Source of the DNA: Leptasterias polaris
Lineage: Eukaryota; Echinodermata; Asteroidea; Forcipulatida; Asteriidae
DNA: 64,000 bases
Assembly: GCA_037783415.1 (NCBI GenBank)
Contig: JAZGTN010000195.1
Span: forward strand, 186,001 to 250,000
Direction: 5' to 3'
Made by a program: the position numbers and the translations under genes. Under the pieces are notes generated by a model that was not told the origin of the DNA, did not search any database, and saw nothing but the letters and a program-made list of their open reading frames with translations. Positions 54,187 through 64,000 of the stretch are shown piece after piece; position 1 is the stretch's first letter, and every line of letters begins with the position of its first letter.

Positions 54187-56222
54187 CATCTTCTTTAGAA
54201 AAATAGCATGATTGTGCAATAAGGCTGAATAGGTCTGAATCCACCAAACATTCGCCCAGACAGAAGACGGAGACAGTGGCCCACAAAAAAATGTTCTAAC
54301 TGGATCCAATATGCAATGCTTTGCATTACAGTTTACCTGTTGGTCTGAGTTTGATGACATCATTCACGTCAACAACAGAACTTCCCTGCTTTGTTGGGTA
54401 TATTTTGTTTTCATGACCTTTGTTTGGGTGCTGAGGAGTTGAAAATCCCCTCTGACTGTATCGATCGAAGTCCCCGGTTTCTTTCCGCTTCCACCACCCC
54501 CGTCAAAACGCTTAGGTCACCCCTCGTATGAGGCGGACAAAACACGCCGAAACCATGAATCGATTATTAGACCTTGCATGCTGTGTGACTCATATGATCC
54601 GCAAGTGTGTACGTTCGTCAACTGGGCCAGGCTTCATATTTAACATTCGCACCTTAGCGTTTTACTCAATTGACACTTAATTCAATTGAAACTCAGTTTC
54701 ACATTTTAGAAAACACAGATTTAAGGAAAAATCTCAAACTACATACAAATGCAACATAGATTATTTTATAGAGATATGTTAGTCCGGGGAATCTTTGAAC
54801 AGGAACAACTAAGGAAATTATAGTAAAATAGTAAAAAAAAACAGGCACCGGACAGTCTTTACGCAAACCGTCATTAGGACCTTGGTTCCAAAATGTATTA
54901 AAGGTATGGTTATTGGTTGGTTTTTGTCAACGTAGTGCTGTTTTATAGACCAAATTATCAATAAAATGTTGGTCTAAAGAAGAAAGAAATTAAATTGTCA
55001 TGGTATTCTCAACAGAACGTCGAATCCATTAATGCTGAGTGAGGTGACAGCGGGTACCAACTGCTTCGCCGGCCGCACATTCACAAACGGATAATACGGG
55101 AATTTGAACTTCCGCCAAAAGTCGCCTGAAGGCGATCATTCGAGATTCAAATTGTTCATCATACTTTTGATTTCTTATCAATGAGGGCATTTCATACATA
55201 ACGATTTCGCATAGGGTGCTTTACTACAATTCACACATCTTCATAACAAGTATAAGCTTTCGGGAACTACGCAACTTGTTTCGGGGTCACTCGAAAGAAT
55301 AACCTTACCTTTCAGCCACTAAGTTCAAATTGTCACTTTAACAGAAATGGGCCACCATACAAAATACAGAATAATAATAATTATAGTAATCATTTATTAT
55401 AAAGCGCTATTTCATATGACTATATATAACAGCATGGTGACAACCATGAAAACTCATTAGATCGAACATTTCAGGAAAAAAAGATGATTTATCATAACAA
55501 ATTGAAAATAGATAAGTGTCTTTAAGTGCTGCCTAAATGTGGTTGAAGTGTCTAACAATCTGATTGAGATGACAGTTAATTCCAAAGTCTGGGAATGCGC
55601 GAATTAAAGCATTGTCACCAGCATAATTATTGTATATTTTTATGTTGAGCAAGAAGAACAGTGCAGTCAGAACCCGAGTGTTTAATGTACATGGCTAGAC
55701 AGGTTCCCTGTAATAACCGCTTTAAAAATAAACTTAAGCAATTTTTGGCTTCTCCTGCTGGACAACTAAGCAAAGTTGTGCCCTTTGTAAAGAATATGTT
55801 GCTTGTTTAATATGATACTGATATCACTGCATGACGCCAGGACATTTTGACAGCCCGGCCTGCTCACTGACAAAGTCCAGATTTTCAATATGTTTTACCT
55901 ATGTTATTTTCCTCTATAATATTTTTCGACAGGCGAATTTTCCCACCTGTATATCAAACGCAATGCCCACGTCAATATCCTTGAGTGGTAACTGAGTATG
56001 AGCATGTGGTGATTGCATAAACACAATGCAATCATAATACATACAAGCCACGCTTGGTAGGAATTTAGTGTGTTCTAAATTAAACGAGAAAGTGTACGAA
56101 GACCATTGCCTTTTTATAACTAATCAAGTATTCATCGATAAACTTGGGCAGAATTGTGTTTGTAGATTTATCTTTATAGCCGTCAGCAAGATCATCTTCC
56201 TAGTCTATTTGGTCTGATAAAG
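54187..56222. other. No gene recognised
   Basis: AT-rich, no element ends seen. Confidence 0.4.
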
Positions 56223-56239
56223 CCCCCCCCCCCCCCAAA

Positions 56240-56291
<52 letters not shown>

Positions 56292-56400
56292 ATTAATTAA
56301 TTAAATAAAATTAATAATAATAATGAATAAACATTTAAAAAATAAAAATAAACAAATAAAGAAAGAACAAAATAAGGAAGAAAAACTGAAACAAAAACGG
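56223..56400. repeat. Low-complexity: C run, (AT)n, (AAAT)n
   Basis: A run of about 14 C, then tatata, then aataaataaat units and an A-rich decay. Confidence 0.95.
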
Positions 56401-57771
56401 CTGAAGCATTGCTGGTATGGCTTATTTGGTTGGATGTATTTTTTCGTTGATATTGTTCACCACAAATCATGGGGTGCAGTATATTTGTAAATTATAAAAC
56501 AAACAACTCGTGATTTTTGCTAACTGATTGAAGTTTGCTTTTTAAAATGAAGGGATGAAGAAATATAATTTGACTTACATGACAACCTTTGAAGTCCCAA
56601 ACTGTATAATAGTTGTACTTATGTTATAACTTGCCTGATAAATTATCCTTTTAATGATTGTTGAGACCTAAAGGATGTTACATAAGTACCTTCTTCTTAG
56701 CACAGGGCCCATTTGTCTAGAAAAGATTTATAATAAATTTCACTAATTGCTTGCTTCTAACCATCCCATTCAAAGCATTTAAGTTGTTGAAACTGACTTC
56801 ACATACAGAAGCATCGCTCACATCAGTATTTTTCATCATTTATAAAATCTATACATTATTTCAGAAAGGAACAACCTAACCAAACAACATGGGTGAAATT
56901 ATGACCATAACTCCATCCAAACGACATAAATCAACTCTTGAAAATTGTATACTCATTTAAAAATATTAACCGAAAGTAAGTCGGCTTTTTATAGTTAGCC
57001 CTAAACCAAAGCCGTTTGCGCCCGAAGCCCGGTCTGTTTATGGAACAGACCATAACCAGAGCACTTTTGACAACAACAACAAAAAAGGCACCCCACGAAT
57101 TTTCATATCCTATTTGTTGGTCACGTTCCATCATATTTGTATATGCCTCGGGCAATGTAACCACAAGGTTGACTTTTCTTCAGTTTTCCCCAGCTTGATT
57201 TCATTATAGATAGTTGAGAGTGTAAAGGGTTCTTGACAGCTCAGAGTAGAAAATCAACCCAGATCTACACAATGGAAGTTCAGGGGAGCAACTCAAGTCC
57301 ATGAGCCAATAGGCCTACTACAAGCAACAACATATGTTCGTATAGATTTGTCCTTTTCAAATATGTTAGACTTGGGGGAGTGGGAGTGGGGTGGTGGTGT
57401 TGGAGGGGGCAATACGTTTAAGTTAGTGCAAGCAATTTACTTCTTTCGACGTCGGTTATCACAATATTAAATGTTTATTGTTCCCATCAATAGAGGGCAC
57501 AAACTCAATTGGCCTGACACTCCCTTAGAATTTTAGTTCGTTTGAGTCTTGCTCACCGATGTTAAACTATAGTGCATGGTAAGCACACATAGGCCTATGT
57601 GGGGAAATATTATGTCAACTGTTTTGTAGTTAGTAGTTATTCGTTTGAAAACATGTTTATTTTTAATAAAGATTCCAGATTTGAACCCTCTTTATAGTTT
57701 GTCAGAGCAAAAAATCAATTCACAACTGATAGCGCCCTCTTTTGAATTAACCTCCTTCAAGTCTACTGCAA
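56401..57771. other. No gene recognised
   Basis: Open frames on both strands near 56931-57198 overlap without a recognisable domain. Confidence 0.4.
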
Positions 57772-58300
57772 GGATAAAGACAGGCACTGGTGGTCTGAGG
57801 CCGTATCCGAATTGGCGGCTACAGCTACGGCTACGGCTGTTGCTAAGGGTGTTGCTAAGGGCGTCCTATACTTCAACGCACGATGACGCGGAAATCTAGC
57901 CGTAGCCGTACCTGTAGCCGCCAATTCGGACACGGCCTAAAGCCCAGTTATTTCATTGGATACAATGATTTCATTGGATGGTTTCGTTGGATAAACGTGC
58001 AGTGACGTCGGTAGCTTGCCATATCTGTGTTATGATTGGTCCGAGGTGTAGTTTGTCAGCTTGCACTTTCGGACGTCTGCATGCTGCATGCACTAGCGTG
58101 TGCATAATGTTTGTACATGAGTGTTGTTTTATTGAATCCGTTTTATTCATTGCGTACATTGTGTATATAGAATGCAACTTGCTCCATGTAAAATGAATGT
58201 GAGGTCAAAAATGTACATCTGGCAGTATCCGGTCAGGCTGGTATCTCGCGTTATTCACACGAGCCTCGAAGTGTGACGTCAGATGTTCAGGGTATTGGGC
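57772..58300 (+). repeat. Unclassified interspersed repeat, copy B, with a nested MITE
   Basis: Collinear with 13588-13960. The match is interrupted after caggcactggt by the MITE at 57797-57940 and resumes with tcattggatacaatgatttc. Confidence 0.8.
57797..57940. mobile_element. GGCCGTGTCCGAA-family palindromic MITE, best copy
   Basis: ~40-bp inverted ends: aggccgtatccgaattggcg then gctacagctacggctacggct, mirrored by agccgtagccgtacctgtag then ccgccaattcggacacggcct. The ~60-bp middle is unique. Confidence 0.9.
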
Positions 58301-58547
58301 TAACACTACAGTAACACGGGGGACATAATAATCCGGGAACAGATTTCCCCACGTCTACGACATTTGGCAATAACAGATTGTTAGTTAGGGCCCACCTTTT
58401 TCATGACAAAATATGAAACCGCAACAGTGCCACTGCCAGGCTTAATAAAAAGGCATGCTTTGGGGTGTAATTTCCCTACGAGGAGTAAGCTTGCTTTGAG
58501 ATGGATTAGACTTGAGTCATAAAACTGTTAATATAAAAAGCAATTAC

Positions 58548-58702
58548 CTGTTAATGTTGTCATTGTCAAACTGTCCTTCACGTAAGTTTTGAAGCGACCT
58601 GGACCCATAGTTGACCTTACCGACACCTATAGACCACTGGTGTTCGTTTGTAGCGACATGGCTTTCATAAAGTTCAACGTTCTTTTGGTCTTGTGTGAGC
58701 AG
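58548..58702 (-). CDS. Probable internal exon, unknown conserved-looking protein
   Basis: A minus-strand acceptor (gtatcaacag) and donor (CAG, gtaatt) bound a 155-bp frame: LLTQDQKNVELYESHVATNE, then HQWSIGVGKVNYGSRSLQNL and REGQFDNDNINR. Composition and codon pattern look coding, and the other frames have stops. I do not recognise the family. No companion exon was found within several kilobases, so the gene is probably large or partly outside the window. Confidence 0.6.
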
Positions 58703-60899
58703 CTGTTGATACTTGATAAGGCCAAATAAAAAAAAATACCAGTTGATCGTCCTGATTTTTCCAAAAAGAGGAGGATGAGGGCCTTTATATTTATTATTTA
58801 TTATTTTTTTTCAAGATGGCCGCCAAGTATTTCGATTCAAACAGGCCACCAATTCTTCAGTTTGAAATCATCGCTAACTTTCTTTATATCAATTTATTGC
58901 ATGAGAACCCAGGTTAACAGGGGGGTTTGCCGAAACATCCAACTTGTTCTTGGATTCACCAATGTTGACCTGAATCTGGAAAAGTATAGTTAGAAAAGAA
59001 ATACACTTTCTCAAAATCTATTTGTGTGCAGGTATTTTTCAAAGGATTAACAAAATAGTAACACCTCACCCAAGCAATCAGAAAAACACAAAAAATGCAG
59101 AATACATCAGAGACACCAAGTCAGATTTGATCATGAAAAAATACTTGTGAAAACAAAATTCAAATGACGTTGGATCATGTACCCGGCACGCCAGAAAAAA
59201 CCATTTGTAAAAAAATTAAAAAAAAATAAAAATAAAAATGATGTGGGTCATGTACCCGACACATCATGCAGTTTACTATTTTTTATAATTAATATTTAAA
59301 AACAACATTTTGAAGATTCCATAGGCTTGGCTAGTTCAAAAAAATAAAACAAAAAGAGCTTTTGAACTTCGAGTTGTATTTGTAAATAAAAATGTTTGGC
59401 TCCACCTGCACTAGTTCCTTGACTACATCTTATACAAACAATGCACACTCAGTAGTAGTCTGGTACTGGTCAGACACCGTTGTCGAAGTCTCCCGACGCA
59501 TAGTCCCGAGAAAATATCGACAAGCATGCGTTTTTCGTCCCCTACTGACCGTGCACCACGGCTTAAGAATTTTGCTTTTGGTGCGAATTACACACACACA
59601 AAGACCATCTTGCAGCTCACCTCTGATAAATTTTACTCTGAAAAAAACGTGTTCAGATTCAGAAGACGCCACACGAGATGCGTGGGTCAGCAACGCGGCA
59701 ATGAAGACCAACTCGACACGTTTGAAAGAACTCCACAGTCGAGTCAACTCGATCAAAACTTACAACGTAAGATAACAGGTCGAGTTGTCTCAATGGTCGA
59801 AGTGCAAGTGACGACCGTAACCATAGCTAAACTTCGTTCCCATGGATGATCGATCTCGTAGCACTATTCGATACGGCACGCTCCCATGCATGGTAGCGAG
59901 GTTGCATAGAGCTATGCTCGTACATGTATATCTTGCACGCACGTACTGAGCCTGCATGCAGCGTGCAGTCTACCGACGGCCGATCGCCATATCTCCCACC
60001 CATAGCCCCATAATAAATGCGGTTTTGTGTTTTCCGACCCCCTTTTTTGTGTTGCAAATTTTAAAATATCGGTAAGTTTACATCAAAAATATTTTTTAAA
60101 ATACTAAATTATGTCAAGGGTGGATTAAAAATACAAATAAATATTGTCTTTTTTAGGAAAAATCGAAAATAATAAATAGTAAAAAAAAGGATGCGGCCTC
60201 AAAAAAGGATGCGGGCGGGGACGATCAACTGGTATTTTTTTTTACTTGGCCTAATACGGGGGAGCTGTTTGTTTTTACCGCCAAGTGCGTGACTGCCAAA
60301 AAACTTTGGCTGGTAGGTCTGCTGCCCTCTAGTGGCATAAATTTCCAAAAATGTGTAGACTTACCTACCTACCCAGTCCGAACCCCCGGCCCCCCTCTAC
60401 CTCCGAGCCAGTCGATCGCCGATCGATGAAACAAAACCACCGTCAGTGTCAGCATGGTGTCAACATTACTAGTTACACCATGGAGGAAGGACTATCTGCA
60501 TCGCTGCTATCGTAGAGGGCGACTGATGAAAATTCATTCGCGATTCTGGCGGGACCGCAGCTGGGTGTCCGGTAGGTCTGCCTCCGGATCACATTACAAA
60601 TCTGAAACTTGTGCTCCTGTGCTTTTCACTTGAGTTTGCTGCATGGTGAGGTCGTTTTTATTTTGTTAAGCATTTTGCATCCCTGTTTTCTGGAGTTTGG
60701 GTTCATATTTCCTTATTTTTATCCAAATTGTTGTTCAAGGGACGGCCCTTTTGCAGTGGAAATATGATGGTTTAATATGGTGCAAGGGGACCCAGGTGCA
60801 AGGGGGCCCAGGGAAAATAAGACCCATGGTGGTTAATAGGGATCGGGCCTGATTTTTAGAGTGTTTTTTCACAGGGAGAGACAAAATGCTGGCAGTTTC
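58703..60899. other. No firm gene
   Basis: 59390-60000 is richer in GC, with overlapping frames on both strands, and could contain a promoter or 5' exon. A direct duplication gatgtgggtcatgtacccga / gacgttggatcatgtacccg occurs at 59164-59260. Confidence 0.4.
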
Positions 60900-62115
60900 G
60901 TTTCACAATTATTATGCAGGCCAAGTCAGCCGTAGAAGTACACATTTATAAATCTATTACTGGCGAAGATTCAGACAACGCCTCCGCTTTGCCCGAAAGC
61001 AGTTGGGTTTAGCTGCGCCACCTCCAGAGGTAAACAGAATGAAAGTAAGGGCGCAAGGAGGGCCTCAAGGGGCTTTCCGTCAAGGTTTTCGCTCCAGGTG
61101 GGCCTATAGCGGTCAGCAGCCGCGTCAGCCTTTCCCCGTAGGCTCGCGTGGCGGTCGGTCTCGAGGTCCGTGTTTTCGTTGCCAGAAAAGGGGCCATTTG
61201 GCTAGAGAGTGCAAGGAGATAGTTTAGATGTACGATGCCCGAGGGGCAAATGAAGTATGGCCGAGGGCTATGAAGAGAGGTAGTGATAGATCATTTAGTG
61301 TTGAAATCTCTGTACTAAGTTCGGTTTTGGGTTTTGATGAAGTGAGCTTGTATTTTAAAGCAGTCATTGGATAGGAAGGGGGAAAGGGAGAAAGACTCCC
61401 AAAGGAATATGTTCATGTAAAGAAAATAAATTATCTTTACACCTGCCGAGCAAATATATATCATGTGTCCTTTGTCCCTTTTGTCGTTATTTTATTGTGC
61501 CCTTTTTTTTTTCACGAGTACAGAAAGTACATGAGCGTTTTAGGCACGCATACTTGGGAGTTTTCGTTAACCCAGAATTTTGATCCCAGGCGGGCGCAAG
61601 TTATGGGACTCAGTAGGGGTGTTTGCGCTTGGCTCGACATATCCGGCGAGCCGGCCGATGCGCCTGATGGGTTGGCCCCAGGGCCGGCAGACGTTCTGGC
61701 TGGGGTTCGACAGCCGGATTTTAGTGCTCTTCGTTTTAGGAACCCCGCTTTGTTTGTAGCGATAAAAGAAAAAGATATCCTTCGCTGAAGTTCGGAAAAG
61801 TATTTTGTCGGATGGTACCGTGTTGCTCAAGACCATGCAGCGGTTTGTGGGCAAATGTCAGAGCTTCGTGTTAGTTTTCCAAGCAGCTTCGTTGTACACA
61901 AGGGAATGTTGCTCCTTTATGCACAGGCTTGACGACGTTACTTCCATTCCCTTCACAAAGCCGGTTCAAGAAGAGATGCTTTTTGGCGGTTTGTGGACTC
62001 CTTTCTCCAAGGAATGGGCTCCGAGAAGGAGAAGCATTTGAACCTGCAGCTTAGTTCCGATGCATCGGGGTACAGATGGGGTGGTGTGATGATGCAACAG
62101 GCAGGCAACATCACC
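60900..62115 (+). mobile_element. Decayed DIRS-like retrotransposon
   Basis: An Arg/Gly-rich frame (60952-61227) ends in a CCHC zinc knuckle (CFRCQKRGHLAREC), as in gag proteins. Downstream, SDGTVLLKTMQRFVGKC, SLYTREC and, after a frameshift near 61985, SSDASGYRWGGVM match the end of reverse transcriptase and RNase H of DIRS-type elements. Stops (for example 60949) and the frameshift show it is inactive. No tyrosine recombinase was seen, so DIRS is preferred over Gypsy on motif resemblance only. Confidence 0.65.
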
Positions 62116-64000
62116 TTTTGGATAATAGTCCGAGGAAATCAAATTTGAGTTGTAACTTGTGACTAAGCAAGTCATTGTACCAGACATTATTCAAGTTAAT
62201 TGCCAGTGACTTATTATGGGCAGTTATTTTTGAATGATACTGAAGGCTAAAACCATCTTTGTCTTGAGGTGTTTTTGGGGGGAGGGGGTGTTTTAGTGCA
62301 TTTGTTCTTAATCTTCAAATTATAATACGTTATGACAACCGTCCTTTTAAAACTTCATCTAATCCTCTCGGTAATTGATGTTTTGGAGCCAGAAGTGCAA
62401 TGTTAATAAACAAACGGTGTTCATTAAATTCATTTCCTCTGCACTTGCGGCTCCACTACATCAGACTTACCAACTGGAAGGCTGTCATCTTTTTTATTGA
62501 GAATTACAAACAGCAAACAAAGCCGATTGTATTTAGGGATGTTTGATAGTAAGGTTTGTTTTTGAGTGTGTGTGTGAACTCTTTTTTAATTCAAATGGAA
62601 GAAATGTTCATTATTTTATAAATGGAATTCTGTAAAAATGTGTGTAGTATCTTACATGTCTAATGTAAACAAATAGAAATATTTATAGGAGAGTTTACAT
62701 TATTTGTATAAATTGATTTGAATAAAACTTGAAATTATTTCATACCTTCAAGTTTGGAGCCAACTTGTATTTTTTTAGTAAAATTTGTCATTGGTTTCAA
62801 ATTAATAAGTTCACAATTCAACAAAAAATTAATTCACATTGTTATTTGGGGTTGCAGAAGAGTTGATATTCTTTTATTATTAAAAACAGATACCTGTAAA
62901 AAAAGCAATTAAAACAAATAAAAAACACATATTAAAAATGTCAGCACCATTGATTAATAAAGGTAAAGTAATCGGAACTTAGGTGAAATCCATTCCCTGT
63001 TTTTTCTTCAAATGTTTAATATATATTTCACAGTTGCAACTTGGGTTTGTTTTTCACATGCACGCAATGACAAATCTGGATGTATACAAGTGTTTGTGTA
63101 ACTCGCAATCTGTGAATGTAATGATGCAATTTTGGCTTATTTTTAATAACGGCAAGGAAAGGTAAATTGCCCTTTTCTTCCCTGTAGATTGAACCTTCAA
63201 AAGTCAATTAATATTGATGTTGACTGAGGCCATCTGGCTCCCAGATCAATACAGTGACAAACTCTCGGTCTCAATTCTCGGTTTGATTGTAAGGCCATTT
63301 TAAAAACCACAGTTTTGGTTCTGGCTTGGACACTACCCATCAGTAATGAAGGAGCCTACACCAGGTTGAATCTGTGCTGTAAGAAATAGCCTTATTGGTT
63401 TGTATTGTAGGAAGAACAAGACAGCTACCAGTTTGCTCATATGACTCAATACGCTAGTAATCAAGTCATGTTTCTAGCAGCAAGGCTGAACTTTTTAAAA
63501 AGCTGTCAAGTTGTCCCCAGTTCCATCTCTGCAACCTCCGGGTTAGTAGTTTTTTCCTATTTGCTTTTTAAAAAAAACATGACTCTACTCTACAAGGGTC
63601 TATTATTACTGAACATAACACACCAAAAAGTTGGAAAGTTTAGGGAACTTTTAGCAATAGTACAGAAAATGGTTATGAATTTATCTGAACTTGGCAAATT
63701 CCATCGAGTCAAAAAGGTTAGCAGTTAAAGTACCGTGTCAAGTACATGTAATTATGTCAATAGTGCCCCGTAATTTTCTTCAAAAATAAGAAAGATTTGT
63801 TACATAGTAATGAGCAAACAATGCGGCAGATTCAAATCTCTAAATAGAAACACTCCAGTCTTTAGAAAATTATGAAACCATGATTTCTGTTTACTTATGA
63901 AAGCCTTCAAGTAGTACTTTGTATAGATTTAAAATGGACTTCTAAAAATATAACGTTTTTAAGAAAGAACTATTAGGGGACCATGTTAGTAAGAGACCAA
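62116..64000. other. Right flank, no gene recognised
   Basis: AT-rich; short frames only, no domain or element end seen. Confidence 0.4.

Noticed and set aside
53702..54286. 194-codon minus-strand frame
   Set aside because: Contains an internal exact repeat owing to the 142-bp duplication; no recognisable domain, and an overlapping frame is open on the other strand.
59392..59849. Overlapping 107-127 codon frames on both strands
   Set aside because: Open in three frames at once in a GC-richer patch; no domain or splice support. It may be promoter sequence.

Overview
The window is nuclear DNA from an intron-rich, AT-rich animal genome loaded with transposons. Vertebrate-like gene content (an ARFGAP1 and a tubulointerstitial-nephritis-antigen-like gene with canonical GT-AG introns), together with Penelope-like, DIRS-like, CR1/L2-like and long foldback elements, points to a marine invertebrate deuterostome. 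An echinoderm is my best guess, because foldback elements with arms built of short tandem repeats resemble the sea urchin TU family. The species cannot be fixed from the sequence alone. Most open reading frames in the window are chance frames through tandem repeats and transposons.

Two genes can be modelled exon by exon, both on the minus strand. (1) ARFGAP1: four exons lie between 6664 and 2623 and encode the complete zinc-finger ArfGAP domain. The rest of the gene lies left of base 2623 or outside the window. (2) A TINAG/TINAGL1-like secreted pseudoprotease: nine exons between 23460 and 15075 join in phase to a complete 454-residue protein in which the catalytic cysteine is serine. A terminal fibrinogen-related-domain exon (10868-11115, minus) lies downstream with no recognised partner exons. 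Two further probable exons of unknown genes are at 58548-58702 and 48760-48922 (minus), and a weak candidate is at 25702-26161 (plus).

Repeats by region: an 83-bp satellite-like array (1.1-2.6 kb); a piggyBac-type non-autonomous element and a 5'-truncated Penelope-like element inside ARFGAP1 introns (3.4-5.2 kb); a near-perfect 144-bp palindromic element (7.5 kb); a 51-bp minisatellite (9.1-9.4 kb); LINE and SINE tails (11.3-12.6 kb); tandem arrays and MITEs in the TINAGL introns, including a 39-bp array that repeats a splice acceptor (17.4-17.6 kb); a 33-bp array (23.7-24.1 kb); a GGTGGGGGTGGC array (29.8-30.0 kb); a Penelope-derived hairpin (34.3-34.4 kb) and a 34-bp array (34.7-35.4 kb); a CAA/CAT-rich region ending in a LINE tail (40.8-42.2 kb). 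The most striking structure is a ~4.9-kb foldback element (43.19-48.12 kb) whose arms carry 22-bp repeats and which has been invaded by at least three other elements. The right side holds a LINE tail (51.4-52.8 kb), duplicated repeats (53.4-54.2 kb), a repeat with a nested palindromic MITE (57.8-58.3 kb) and a decayed DIRS-like retrotransposon (60.9-62.1 kb).

Four interspersed families occur more than once here and so define each other: the GGCCGTGTCCGAA palindromic MITE (13.1, 20.0, 49.9, 57.8 kb); the TAGACTGTGCAAGTCTCGCG element (20.2-20.9 kb, with remnants near 24.5, 25.5 and 53.7 kb); the Penelope terminal sequence (5.1-5.2, 34.3, 45.5 kb); and an unclassified repeat at 13.6 and 57.8-58.3 kb.
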